A DNA stretch of 30,614 nt, taken from positions 1 to 30,614 of the forward strand of contig JAPKZT010000269.1 of assembly GCA_026393655.1 (NCBI GenBank). The letters are read 5' to 3'. The translations under genes were made by a program, and so were the position numbers. Below are positions 6,468 to 14,896 of this stretch, in pieces. Positions within the stretch are counted from its first letter, which is position 1; the number at the start of each line of letters is the position of its first letter. The DNA is from Actinomycetota bacterium (GTDB lineage Bacteria > Actinomycetota > Acidimicrobiia > Acidimicrobiales > Ilumatobacteraceae). The notes below the pieces were generated by a model. The model made no database searches, had not been told where the DNA came from, and saw nothing but the letters and a program-made list of their open reading frames with translations.

Positions 6468-8900
6468 GTGGCAAAAGCAGCGAAATCCAAATCTTCGCGA
6501 TCTAAATCTTCGCAGCCTAAATCGTCACAGTCTAAATCTGGGTCGTCTGGTGCAAAGCGAAAAGCACAGTCAACGTCTCATTTGAGCACGTATCGAGAAC
6601 ATGAAAAAGATGATGAACCGATGAAGTATTACTACAAGTCGGAGCATCCGCCAATGTTTGGTGGTTTGTTTGCGGGTCGTTCAAACGAATTCGGTGGACT
6701 GGGGTTAATGGCGTTTGGGATTTTGCTTGTTTTGTCTGTCTATTTAGAGTCGGCTGGTCTGGTTGGTAAAGCATTAGACAGCGCACTGCTGTTTTTGATT
6801 GGTGGTGGACGGTATTTTTTGCCAGTCCTTAGTTTTGGGCTTGGAATCGTTCTGGCAATTCAAAAAGATTGGCAGATGCGATCTCGTAATGTAATTGGTT
6901 GGGCGTTATTTTCCGGTGTGCTACTTGGACTTGTACATATTTATTCGAGTGATTCCGCAAAAAATCCTGGTGGCGGGATCGGATGGCTGTTTAGCGAGCC
7001 AATAACCAGGTCATTTTCTGACACTGGAGCAACTGCACTTTTAGCGATATTGCTCGTTGCTTCAGCAATGCTGATCACCGGTAAATCTGTGATTGAGTTA
7101 TGCGTTTTAATTTGGAGATTTATCGTCGGAGCAAATTCTTATGTTGCACAAAAAAGCAAAATCCAAAACGATTTACACGGCGCAAACGGATTGGATATAG
7201 ATTTTGATAATCCTGAAGATTTTGATGGTGAGTCGGCGCAATTATTTGATTTTGCGCTAGATCCAGATAATGCAAATTTGGATGACGAAGATGTTGTAGA
7301 AACAGAAATAGTTGAAGAAAAACCAAAGCGCGGTCGCAAGCGACGCGAACGGGCGAAAGCAAAACTTGCACCAGTTAAGGGTGAGTTGCAGGAGATACCG
7401 CTCGGACCATCTGGGCAGCCAAGTGTTTGGACGCTTCCAGAAATAGAATTTCTTTCATTAACGAGTAACAAAAAAGCGAACGAGCAAACAATTCGAGATC
7501 GTGGCGATCAACTCGTCGCCGCGCTGGCTTCGCATGGTGTCGAGACTGTGCTCGTCGGTTACACCCGTGGACCAACCGTTACTCGTTACGAACTTTCGCT
7601 AGGCGACGGCGTAAAAGTTGCGAAAGTTACTTCGTTGTCGCGCGACATTGCCTACACAATGGCTGCAACTGATGTGCGAATTCTCGCACCAATACCTGGT
7701 CGATCAGCGATCGGTATTGAAGTACCAAATGAACTTCGAGAACTTGTCTCAATCGGTGATCTCTTAGTTTCGCAAGAAGCGCGCACGGCAAATCATCCAC
7801 TTGATGTTGCTGTTGGCAAAGATATTTCGGGTCGCTCGGTTTTCTTAAATATTTCTACGACACCCCACTTGTTAATTGCAGGCGCTACAGGTGCAGGCAA
7901 ATCAAGTGCGATCAACTGCATCATCACATCGGTTTTGATGCGGGCGACACCTGATCAGGTCAAGATGATTCTCATCGACCCAAAGCAGGTTGAGATGGGG
8001 CAGTATGCACGCTTGCCGCACTTGTTGACCGCTCCGGTTACGAACCCGAAAAAAGCCGCTAATGCACTTGGCTGGGCAGTAAAAGAAATGGAACGTAGAT
8101 ACGACGTGTTGGTTGAAGCCGGCTTCCGTGACATTGCTGGTTACAACGCTGCATACGATCGTGGTGAAATGACAGTCGAGTCGGGTCAACCCGCAGATAA
8201 AAAGTTTGAGCGGATTCCGTACGTTTTGATTGTTGTTGATGAGTTAAACGATTTGATGATGGTGGCTGCACGAGATGTAGAAGATTGCATTACGCGAATC
8301 GCGCAAAAAGCACGCGCAGTTGGAATCCACTTAATTGTTGCAACACAGCGACCGAGCGTGAACGTAATAACTGGTGTAATTAAAGCCAATATTCCCGCGC
8401 GGATGGCCTTTGCCGTTTCAAGTCTCACCGATAGTCGCGTAATTTTAGATCAGCCTGGTGCTGAAAAATTGATTGGTATGGGTGACATGTTGATGTTGCC
8501 AGGAAATACTTCGGTGTCGCAACGACTGCAATCGGCATGGGTCAGCGAAAACGAAGTGAAGAAAGTTGTCGGACACTGGCGACGACAAGCCCCAGAAGTC
8601 ACCTATGTCTCTGGTGTCGAAGGCGAAGCCAATGCCTCGGGCAGTGCTTCTGTATTTGGTGGCAGCAGTGGCGACGAAGGTGATGATGAATTAATGCGTC
8701 AAGCGATGGATCTAGTTGTTCGCACGCAACAAGGCAGTACTTCGATGTTGCAGCGCAAGCTTAAAGTTGGTTTTGCGCGTGCGGGTCGCCTGATGGACAT
8801 GCTTGAACAACGTGGTGTAGTTGCTGCAAGTGAGGGCTCAAGGCCCCGCGAAGTATTGATGAGCGTCGAAGAACTAGAACTGATTCAAAAAGCGAGTTAG
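6468..8900 (+). CDS. ftsK: DNA translocase FtsK/SpoIIIE
   Basis: Septum-anchored motor that pumps the chromosome terminus through the closing septum. Order of parts: Ser/Lys-rich low-complexity N-terminus (residues 1-30), about four membrane helices between residues 70 and 210 (for example GLGLMAFGILLVLSVYL and TALLAILLVASAMLIT), an acidic then basic linker (about 240-300), the translocase alpha/beta domains, and a C-terminal gamma winged helix (about 740-800) that would read polarity sequences. Walker A is GATGAGKS (472-479) and Walker B is VLIVVDE with Asp591-Glu592; ATQRPSVNVITGVIKANIPAR is the classic FtsK motor segment. At 810 residues it is a normal size for actinobacteria. The GTG start at 6468 follows a leaderless promoter, so it is probably transcribed separately from rnj. 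Confidence 0.96.
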   Translation: MAKAAKSKSSRSKSSQPKSSQSKSGSSGAKRKAQSTSHLSTYREHEKDDEPMKYYYKSEHPPMFGGLFAGRSNEFGGLGLMAFGILLVLSVYLESAGLVGKALDSALLFLIGGGRYFLPVLSFGLGIVLAIQKDWQMRSRNVIGWALFSGVLLGLVHIYSSDSAKNPGGGIGWLFSEPITRSFSDTGATALLAILLVASAMLITGKSVIELCVLIWRFIVGANSYVAQKSKIQNDLHGANGLDIDFDNPEDFDGESAQLFDFALDPDNANLDDEDVVETEIVEEKPKRGRKRRERAKAKLAPVKGELQEIPLGPSGQPSVWTLPEIEFLSLTSNKKANEQTIRDRGDQLVAALASHGVETVLVGYTRGPTVTRYELSLGDGVKVAKVTSLSRDIAYTMAATDVRILAPIPGRSAIGIEVPNELRELVSIGDLLVSQEARTANHPLDVAVGKDISGRSVFLNISTTPHLLIAGATGAGKSSAINCIITSVLMRATPDQVKMILIDPKQVEMGQYARLPHLLTAPVTNPKKAANALGWAVKEMERRYDVLVEAGFRDIAGYNAAYDRGEMTVESGQPADKKFERIPYVLIVVDELNDLMMVAARDVEDCITRIAQKARAVGIHLIVATQRPSVNVITGVIKANIPARMAFAVSSLTDSRVILDQPGAEKLIGMGDMLMLPGNTSVSQRLQSAWVSENEVKKVVGHWRRQAPEVTYVSGVEGEANASGSASVFGGSSGDEGDDELMRQAMDLVVRTQQGSTSMLQRKLKVGFARAGRLMDMLEQRGVVAASEGSRPREVLMSVEELELIQKAS
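6486..6545 (+). repeat. 15-bp tandem repeat inside ftsK
   Basis: Four consecutive in-frame 15-base units of the form TCTAAATCTTCGCAG (units start at 6486, 6501, 6516 and 6531; the last is degenerate) encode a pentapeptide of the type SKSSR/PKSSQ. The result is a positively charged, disordered cytoplasmic tail. Length variation between strains would be expected. Confidence 0.85.
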
Positions 8901-8914
8901 CACGGTTATTTAAG

Positions 8915-8942
8915 TTAGACGGATATTGAAATTAGATAGCAT
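8915..8942 (+). promoter_or_regulatory. Possible promoter of rimO-pgsA-cinA
   Basis: TTAGAC (8915-8920) and TAGCAT (8937-8942) with a 16-base spacer lie eight bases before the GTG at 8951. This is similar to the leaderless arrangement elsewhere, with slightly longer spacing. No Shine-Dalgarno sequence is visible. Confidence 0.4.
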
Positions 8943-8950
8943 TACAACCC

Positions 8951-10234
8951 GTGGCACAGCGTTTTTACCTTGAGTCGCTTGGTTGTCCAAAGAATGATGT
9001 TGACTCAGACAAAATAATTGGCACGTTGATGCTTGACGGTCTTGAGCGAACTGATGATGCAAGTCTGGCTGATCTTGTTGTTGTCAACACTTGTGCATTT
9101 ATCGAAGACGCGCGAAGAGAATCTATTGACACCGTGTTGGCGCTTTCGAAACAGCGCAAAGATGGCGCACGCGTCGTTGTAACGGGTTGCATGGCCGAGC
9201 GATACGGGTCGGAGCTTGCCGAGTCGCTGCCTGAGGCCGACCACATCGCAGGTTTCGGAGTGCCGATCACACTTACTAAAAAATCGTTGGCGGTGTCTGG
9301 CGAACAAGTACCCGCATTTGATTTGTTGAACTTGCCGCGACCAAAGTCGAGTTCGCCATGGGCATATATAAAGATCGCCGAAGGTTGCGATCGAAACTGT
9401 GGTTTCTGTGCGATACCGAGTTTTCGTGGACCTCAACGAAGTCGTGATGTTGAATCGATCCTCGCTGAAGTAGACCAACTTGGTGCCAAAGAAATTGTTT
9501 TGGTTGCCCAAGACCTCGCAAGTTATGGAAAAGATCGACCTGAAGAACTTGGCGCAGGTTCAATTGTTGAATTAGTCAATCGTGTTGCCAGCAAAGTGCA
9601 ACGCACGAGACTGCTCTACTTATACCCGAGCGATTTAAGTGATGCTTTGATAGATGCGATTTGCGCAACTGGTGTGCCGTATTTTGATCTTTCGTTACAG
9701 CATGTCTCTAAAGTGCATTTACGTCGAATGCGTCGATGGGGTGACGGTACGCGCTTTTTGAATCGCATCGAAGATATTCGCAAGCGCGAGCCGCAAGCAG
9801 CGATGCGAAGTAATTTTATTGTTGGGTACCCGGGCGAAACCGAAGAAGATCACGACGAGTTACTCGCATTTATTGAAGATGCACAACTTGATTGGTGTGG
9901 TTTCTTTGGGTTTAGTCCAGAAGAGGGCACTTATGCCTTGAACTTGCCCGATCATGTAGACAAATCACTAATGAACGAGCGTCTCGGCGAACTGCGCGAA
10001 ATGCAAGATGCGATTACAGCGCGTCGTCGGGATGACTTAATTGGCGAAACACTAGAAGTGCTCGTAGATTCGCCTGGGATAGGCAGAAGCCATCGAGAAG
10101 CACCAGAAATTGACGGAGTAATTCATGTCAGCGAGACTCTAGGCGTGGGAAGTTTTGTACAAGTCGAAATCGCTGATGCTCTCGGTCCAGATCTATTGGC
10201 AGTTGGCGCCGCGCCAGATGCGGCGAGTAGGTAG
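8951..10234 (+). CDS. rimO: Ribosomal protein S12 methylthiotransferase RimO
   Basis: Radical-SAM methylthiotransferase that adds a methylthio group to the conserved aspartate of ribosomal protein S12. The N-terminal methylthiotransferase domain has its three cluster cysteines, Cys12 (LGCPKN), Cys48 (NTCAF) and Cys80 (GCMAERY). The radical-SAM motif CxxxCxxC is Cys146, Cys150, Cys153 (CDRNCGFC), followed by IPSFRGPQRSR, which is typical of RimO rather than MiaB. YLYPSD, FDLSLQHVS and FIVGYPGETEEDH follow, and the C-terminal ~65 residues form a TRAM-type RNA-binding domain. All ligands for two [4Fe-4S] clusters are intact; 427 residues is normal. The GTG start puts LGCPKN at the expected position. 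pgsA begins three bases after the stop, so these form one operon with cinA. Confidence 0.95.
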   Translation: MAQRFYLESLGCPKNDVDSDKIIGTLMLDGLERTDDASLADLVVVNTCAFIEDARRESIDTVLALSKQRKDGARVVVTGCMAERYGSELAESLPEADHIAGFGVPITLTKKSLAVSGEQVPAFDLLNLPRPKSSSPWAYIKIAEGCDRNCGFCAIPSFRGPQRSRDVESILAEVDQLGAKEIVLVAQDLASYGKDRPEELGAGSIVELVNRVASKVQRTRLLYLYPSDLSDALIDAICATGVPYFDLSLQHVSKVHLRRMRRWGDGTRFLNRIEDIRKREPQAAMRSNFIVGYPGETEEDHDELLAFIEDAQLDWCGFFGFSPEEGTYALNLPDHVDKSLMNERLGELREMQDAITARRRDDLIGETLEVLVDSPGIGRSHREAPEIDGVIHVSETLGVGSFVQVEIADALGPDLLAVGAAPDAASR

Positions 10235-10237
10235 ATC

Positions 10238-10804
10238 GTGCCCGTAGATCCAAATGCATTAGCAACTTGGGCGAATGCGGTTACTGTTTCGCGTATTTTG
10301 GTTTCACCACTTTTATTTACGGTTGTGTCACTTGATAACACAGGTTCGTGGCTTGCAGCGTGGCTTTGGTTTGCGCTGTGCGTTAGCGATGTTCTAGACG
10401 GATATTTAGCACGCCGACATGGTGCAACTAAGAGTGGTGCGTTTCTTGACCCGCTCGCCGACAAAGTGCTCGTGCTTGGTGCAATGTTCACACTTGTGAA
10501 TCGCGGAATGTTTTCGATATGGCCAGTCGTGATTATTGCGATTCGCGAAGTAATCGTCAGCGTCTATCGCGTTGTAGTTGGAGCAAAGGGCGTCTCAGTG
10601 CCAGCGAGCCGAATCGCCAAAGTTAAAACTCTGAGTCAGCAAGTATCGGTTGGGTTTGCGCTTGCACCATTTAGCGCGCGCGATATGACATACGCATGGA
10701 AAATAACGCTTTGGCTGGCTGTGGCGCTGACAATCATCAGCGGTACGCAGTATGCGGTTCGCGCGTTTAAGCCGGGCATGATTTTGCGTCGGGTAACGAA
10801 ATAA
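10238..10804 (+). CDS. pgsA: CDP-diacylglycerol-glycerol-3-phosphate 3-phosphatidyltransferase
   Basis: Integral membrane enzyme that makes phosphatidylglycerol phosphate from CDP-diacylglycerol and glycerol-3-phosphate, the committed step to phosphatidylglycerol and cardiolipin. The CDP-alcohol phosphatidyltransferase motif is intact: Asp51, Asp54-Gly55, Ala58-Arg59, Gly67, Asp71 and Asp75 (SDVLDGYLARR and GAFLDPLADK). Several hydrophobic helices surround it (LVSPLLFTVVSL, WPVVIIAIREVIVSVY, ITLWLAVALTIISG). The family contains several head-group transferases, but position between rimO and cinA supports the glycerol-phosphate enzyme. The GTG start lies three bases after rimO, and the stop shares one base with the cinA ATG, indicating translational coupling. 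188 residues is normal. Confidence 0.9.
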   Translation: MPVDPNALATWANAVTVSRILVSPLLFTVVSLDNTGSWLAAWLWFALCVSDVLDGYLARRHGATKSGAFLDPLADKVLVLGAMFTLVNRGMFSIWPVVIIAIREVIVSVYRVVVGAKGVSVPASRIAKVKTLSQQVSVGFALAPFSARDMTYAWKITLWLAVALTIISGTQYAVRAFKPGMILRRVTK

Positions 10805-12039
10805 TGCGTTGCAGTGTTGTTGCTATTGGCACCGAACTTTTACTTGGGCAAATTGTTGACACGAACTCTTCGTGGTTGGGTGAGCAACTAGCTGCTGCTG
10901 GCATTGATTCACTATTTCAAGTAAAAGTTGGCGACAATCTTGGTCGAATCGTCGCTACTTTGAAATCAACTCTCGAACAAGCAGATGCAGTAATTATTTG
11001 TGGCGGTCTTGGGCCAACCCACGACGACATCACTCGCGAAGCAATCGCCGAAATAATGGGTGTCGAGTTAGAAATGAATGATGAAGTTGCGTTAGTAATC
11101 GAACAGATGTTTACTGCGCGCAATCGCCGAATGCCTGAAAATAATTTGCGTCAAGCAATGGTGCCGCGTGGAGCAAAAATTATTGAGCAACGTCGAGGTA
11201 CTGCGCCAGGTTTGATCTGCCCAGTTGGTGACAAAGTTATGTATGCCGTTCCTGGTGTACCGTTTGAACTTTATGAAATGTTTGAGCGAGCAATTTTGCC
11301 AGATTTGTTGGCTCGAAGCGGTGAAGCATCTGTAATTAAAAGCCGCGTATTGAGAACTTGGGGCGATAGTGAGAGCGGGCTCAATGAACGACTTGTCGGC
11401 GTGATCAGCGAACTCGAGAAAATTGGCAATCCGACGCTTGCATTTTTGGCCAGCGGCTGGGAAGGAATAAAGGTCCGCCTGACTGCTAAGGCAAACACAC
11501 AGCAAGATGCGATGAATCTGATCGATGTGTGGGATGCAAGAGTTCGTGCTGAAGTTGGCGACATCGTGTTTGGCGTTGATGATCAAACAATGGAGTTGGT
11601 CGTTCTAGATATCTTGCGTAAAAAAAATCTCACTCTCGCAGTTGCTGAATCAGTGACCGGTGGTCTGGTGTCTGGACGACTCACCGCTGTGCCTGGCGCA
11701 AGCGATGTTTTTCGAGGTGCCGTTGTCAGTTATGCAAGCGAAGTGAAATATGAAGTTTTAGGTATTACTAATGAAATAGTTGTAACTGAGGCTGCCGCCA
11801 AAGAAATGGCTACTGGAGTTCGAAAAGCTTTGGGTAGCGATATCGGTCTTGCCTTGACTGGTGTGGCTGGCCCCAGTGAGCAACAAGGCGTAAAAGTCGG
11901 CACGCTTTGTGTCGGTATCGCGATGCCTGACGGTGCAACGAAGTCAATGACGATGCATTTGCCGATCGGTCGCGAGCAAATGCGTCAGTTATCGGTTATT
12001 AGCGCGCTTAACTTTCTCAGAAATGAACTAACTCAATAA
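10804..12039 (+). CDS. cinA: CinA family protein (competence/damage-inducible, NMN amidohydrolase type)
   Basis: Two-domain cytoplasmic protein. Residues 1 to about 170 are the MoaB/MogA-like domain (VAIGTELLLGQIVDTNSSWL, IICGGLGPTHDDITREA, GTAPGLICPVGDKVMYAVPGVPFEL), which in other CinA proteins has ADP-ribose or NAD(P)-derivative pyrophosphatase activity. Residues from about 250 to 411 are the PncC-like nicotinamide-nucleotide amidohydrolase domain (AVAESVTGGLVSGRL, FRGAVVSYASEVKYEVLGI, ALTGVAGPS). The usual ESxTGG is kept; the loop after GVAGP reads SEQQG, where many homologues have a glycine-rich stretch. Role: recycling of nicotinamide nucleotides released by NAD-dependent reactions. ATG overlaps the pgsA stop by one base. 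In many actinobacteria recA lies downstream; here a nucleoside importer follows. Confidence 0.93.
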   Translation: MRCSVVAIGTELLLGQIVDTNSSWLGEQLAAAGIDSLFQVKVGDNLGRIVATLKSTLEQADAVIICGGLGPTHDDITREAIAEIMGVELEMNDEVALVIEQMFTARNRRMPENNLRQAMVPRGAKIIEQRRGTAPGLICPVGDKVMYAVPGVPFELYEMFERAILPDLLARSGEASVIKSRVLRTWGDSESGLNERLVGVISELEKIGNPTLAFLASGWEGIKVRLTAKANTQQDAMNLIDVWDARVRAEVGDIVFGVDDQTMELVVLDILRKKNLTLAVAESVTGGLVSGRLTAVPGASDVFRGAVVSYASEVKYEVLGITNEIVVTEAAAKEMATGVRKALGSDIGLALTGVAGPSEQQGVKVGTLCVGIAMPDGATKSMTMHLPIGREQMRQLSVISALNFLRNELTQ

Positions 12040-12097
12040 ATAGCTTTCTTTACATTCCGTAAACCTCAAGACCAATCAACATAAGCGTTCTCGGGCG

Positions 12098-12157
12098 GTT
12101 GCTAAGAGAAGTGTTAATGTCTACACAGCCAATTGGCGAAAACTAAACAAGGGGAGA
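12098..12157 (+). promoter_or_regulatory. Possible promoter and ribosome-binding site of the BMP importer
   Basis: TTGCTA (12098-12103) and TACACA (12122-12127) are 18 bases apart and would give a leader of about 28 bases ending in a strong Shine-Dalgarno GGGGAGA (12151-12157) before ATG 12162. A short inverted repeat TTCTC/GAGAA (12087-12091 and 12105-12109) overlaps the -35 and could be an operator. The ribosome-binding site is certain; the promoter is weak. Confidence 0.4.
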
Positions 12158-12161
12158 ACAC

Positions 12162-13310
12162 ATGAAAAGAAGTAAATTTTCAGCTCTCGCTTTCTCACTA
12201 GCAGCGGTACTTGGTGTCGCAGCGTGTGGTGGTAGCGACAGCGCAACAACAGATACAGCAGCGCCTGCAGAAACAGCAGCGCCAGCAGCAGCGGCTGATT
12301 ACAGCAACTTAAAAGTTGCTGTTGTTTACATCGGCGTTCCTGGTGATGCTGGTTGGACATACCAGCACGATCAAGGAATCGCAGAACTTGAAGCCGAACT
12401 CGGAATCACCGTAACTCGTCTTGAGAACATTCCTGAAGGTGCCGATGCGACAGCTACTTACGACAAACTCGCGCGAGATGGCTACAACTTAATTTTTGGA
12501 ACATCGTTTGGCTACATGGATCCAATGCTTGAGACAGCAGGAAAATACCCAGATGTTTGCTTCGAGCACGCAACTGGTTACAAGACTGCACCAAACATGG
12601 GAACTTACTTCGGAGCCGCTGAAGAAGCTCGTTACCTTTCTGGTATTGCAGCAGGAGCAGCATCAAAGAGTGGAAAATTGGGCTACGTTGCGGCGTTCCC
12701 GATTCCGGAAGTTGTTCGTGGAATCAACGCGTTCACACTCGGTGTACGTTCAGTGAATCCAAAAGCAACTGTTCAAGTTTCGTGGACATCAACTTGGTTT
12801 GATCCAGCAAAAGAAAAAGAAGCAGCTCAGTCATTGTTGCAAGCAGGCGCCGACGTTCTTGGTATGCATCAAGACTCAACAGCAACTGGTGAAGCAGCAA
12901 AAGAAGCTGGTGCAAAGTGGGTCGGCTATAACTCAGATACAAAAGCAGGAGACTTCCCAGATACTTGGTTGACAGCTCCAATTTGGGACTGGGGTCCTTA
13001 TTACATCGCAGCCGCTAAATCACTTGCTGGTGGAACCTGTCTTGCAGGCGACGCTGGTCAGTACTACGGCAACATGAAAGACGGCACTGTAAAACTTGGT
13101 GCCTTTGGTTCGTCGGTAAGTGCAGAGACACAAGCAACTATTGCTACGAAAGCAGCAGCAATAATTGATGGTTCGTTCGCACCTTTCACTGGACCAATCA
13201 AAGACAATGAAGGCAAAGAACAAATCGCTGCGGGTGTAGTTGCACCGCTTGGTGATTTGCTCGGTCAGATGTACTTCGTTGAAGGTGTTATCGGCTCGAC
13301 CAAGGGCTGA
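12162..13310 (+). CDS. BMP-family nucleoside-type substrate-binding lipoprotein
   Basis: Extracytoplasmic lipoprotein of the Bmp/PnrA/Med family, which captures nucleosides or related ligands for an ABC importer. It has a signal peptide with the lipobox GVAAC (Cys22), an Ala/Thr-rich linker (residues 25-45), then a type-1 periplasmic fold beginning LKVAVVYIGVPGDAGWTYQHDQGI, with NLIFGTSFGYMDPM, GKLGYVAAFPIPEVVRGINAFTLG, ADVLGMHQDSTATGEAA and KWVGYNSDTK. The linker and mature region are normal and 382 residues is a typical length. It has the strongest Shine-Dalgarno of the locus, as expected for a binding protein made in excess. The ATPase and two permeases follow in the same direction, separated by a stable hairpin. 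Ligand not determinable; purine nucleosides are the commonest in the family. Confidence 0.92.
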   Translation: MKRSKFSALAFSLAAVLGVAACGGSDSATTDTAAPAETAAPAAAADYSNLKVAVVYIGVPGDAGWTYQHDQGIAELEAELGITVTRLENIPEGADATATYDKLARDGYNLIFGTSFGYMDPMLETAGKYPDVCFEHATGYKTAPNMGTYFGAAEEARYLSGIAAGAASKSGKLGYVAAFPIPEVVRGINAFTLGVRSVNPKATVQVSWTSTWFDPAKEKEAAQSLLQAGADVLGMHQDSTATGEAAKEAGAKWVGYNSDTKAGDFPDTWLTAPIWDWGPYYIAAAKSLAGGTCLAGDAGQYYGNMKDGTVKLGAFGSSVSAETQATIATKAAAIIDGSFAPFTGPIKDNEGKEQIAAGVVAPLGDLLGQMYFVEGVIGSTKG

Positions 13311-13333
13311 TAGAGACAGGCTGATAGTTAAAG

Positions 13334-14896
13334 ATGAATGCCTCCTCGGAGGCGACGCAGGGGTCGCATCGTGAAAACGGTGCGACCCCTTTTGCGTTGT
13401 CGGCACAAAATGTAACAAAGAGGTTTCCTGGTGTAATTGCAAATCTGCTCGTCAACTTTGACGTTGCGCGGGGCGAAGTGCACACGTTATTGGGCGAGAA
13501 TGGTGCTGGCAAAAGTACTCTCGCATCAATTTTGAGCGGTCTTTATCGTCCGGACGAAGGTTCGGTTTTGCGAAACGGTAAAGAAGTTCGGCTGTCAAGC
13601 CCGCGCAGTGGATTAAGTCACGGAATCGCAATGGTTCATCAGCACTTTCGCTTAGTAGATCGTTTTACCGTTGCTGAAAATGTCGTGCTTGGTAGCAAAG
13701 GGCTTTCATTCGTATTGCAACCAAAAGACATTGAAGCCAGAGTTTCTGAAGTGAGTGAAAAGTTTGGTTTGCCATTAGACCCGCGAGCAGTCGTCGGTGA
13801 ATTATCCGCAGGGCAAAGGCAACGTGTTGAAATTGTCAAGGCGCTTTATCACGGCGCCGAAGTGTTATTGCTCGACGAGCCGACGGCATTACTTGCGCCG
13901 CCAGAAGTAGTAAAACTATTTGAGACTGTTAGGGCGATGACTAGCGCTGGTAAATCAGTTGTTTTTGTAAGTCACAAACTTGGTGAGGTCGTAGATATTT
14001 CTGATCGCATCACAGTTATGCGTGATGGCAAAGTTACTGGCTCAGTCAAACGCGGTGAAGCAAATGCAAGTCGGCTCGCAGAGCTAATGGTCGGGCGAGA
14101 GATTACTCTTGCCCCGCGTCGTGGAACTTCAAATTCAGGCGATGTCTTGCTTTCGGTTTCGCAAGTTCATTTATCGCACGATCAATCGCAAAATCAGCCG
14201 AATCAGCCAAATATTCTCTCGGATATAAATCTCAGAGTTCGATCGGGCGAAATTTTGGGTATTGCTGGAGTTTCAGGAAATGGTCAACGCGATCTCGCCG
14301 AAGTAATTTCGGGGTTGCGGCAACCTGATCAAGGGGCCGTAACCGTATGTGGCTTACCGACAGTCGGTCTGGGTGCCCGAGCAACTCGACAGGCCGGTTT
14401 GGCTTATGTGCCCGAAGATCGACTTGGCACAGGCCTAGCGCCGTCGCTTTCAATAGTTGACAATCTTTTATTGACTCGCGATCGCGGTTTTCTAGTTGAC
14501 CGTAAAAGTGCGTTGATAGAAGCAGAAGAATTCATTACGAAGTTAGAGATCAAGACGCCTGGCCCGCTGACCCCGACGCGAAAACTTTCGGGTGGAAACG
14601 CTCAAAAAGTTTTACTTGCGCGTGAATTATTTTCTACAGATTCATCCCGTGTATTAATCGTCTGTTCTCCAACTCGAGGTCTCGACGTTGGCGCCGTCGA
14701 ATCGGTGCATGCGTTACTTGATCAAGCACGAAAGAACGGGAAAGCAATTCTGTTAATCAGCGAAGATCTAGATGAGGTTATGACCCTGGCCGATCGGGTG
14801 CTCGTGTTATATCGCGGATCAATAGTTCTCGAAGCAAAAGGCGTGGCAGAAGATTTTGAAAGAGTTGGTCGAGCAATGGCTGGGATTTCGGCATGA
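13334..14896 (+). CDS. Nucleoside-type ABC importer, duplicated ATPase
   Basis: Cytoplasmic energy-coupling subunit with two fused nucleotide-binding domains, of the YufO/RfuB/ribose-type class. First domain: Walker A GENGAGKS (residues 54-61), signature LSAGQRQRVEIV, Walker B VLLLDEPTALL. Second domain: degenerate Walker A GVSGNGQRD, signature LSGGNAQKVLLAREL, and IVCSPTRGLDVGA at the Walker B position; such asymmetry is normal for this subfamily. ATG 13334 has no clear ribosome-binding site, and the first 20 residues (MNASSEATQGSHRENGATPF) are encoded by the attenuator-like hairpin and match nothing I know in the family; a TTG at 13397, just past the hairpin, would give a typical N-terminus. 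The stop overlaps the first permease by four bases. Confidence 0.92.
   Translation: MNASSEATQGSHRENGATPFALSAQNVTKRFPGVIANLLVNFDVARGEVHTLLGENGAGKSTLASILSGLYRPDEGSVLRNGKEVRLSSPRSGLSHGIAMVHQHFRLVDRFTVAENVVLGSKGLSFVLQPKDIEARVSEVSEKFGLPLDPRAVVGELSAGQRQRVEIVKALYHGAEVLLLDEPTALLAPPEVVKLFETVRAMTSAGKSVVFVSHKLGEVVDISDRITVMRDGKVTGSVKRGEANASRLAELMVGREITLAPRRGTSNSGDVLLSVSQVHLSHDQSQNQPNQPNILSDINLRVRSGEILGIAGVSGNGQRDLAEVISGLRQPDQGAVTVCGLPTVGLGARATRQAGLAYVPEDRLGTGLAPSLSIVDNLLLTRDRGFLVDRKSALIEAEEFITKLEIKTPGPLTPTRKLSGGNAQKVLLARELFSTDSSRVLIVCSPTRGLDVGAVESVHALLDQARKNGKAILLISEDLDEVMTLADRVLVLYRGSIVLEAKGVAEDFERVGRAMAGISA
13360..13393 (+). terminator. Attenuator-like hairpin after the binding-protein gene
   Basis: GGGGTCGCATCG (13360-13371) pairs with CGGTGCGACCCC (13378-13389), a 12-base-pair stem with one G-U pair and a 6-base loop, followed by TTTT (13390-13393). 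It lies about 50 bases after the lipoprotein stop and inside the 5' part of the ATPase frame. A partial terminator here would keep binding-protein mRNA above transporter mRNA. Confidence 0.6.

Noticed and set aside
6486..6545. Short regular repeats as a CRISPR array
   Set aside because: Units are contiguous, 15 bases, in frame and without spacers.
12047..12065. TTTAC/GTAAA inverted repeat after cinA as a terminator
   Set aside because: Only five base pairs, AT-rich, with no T-run after it.
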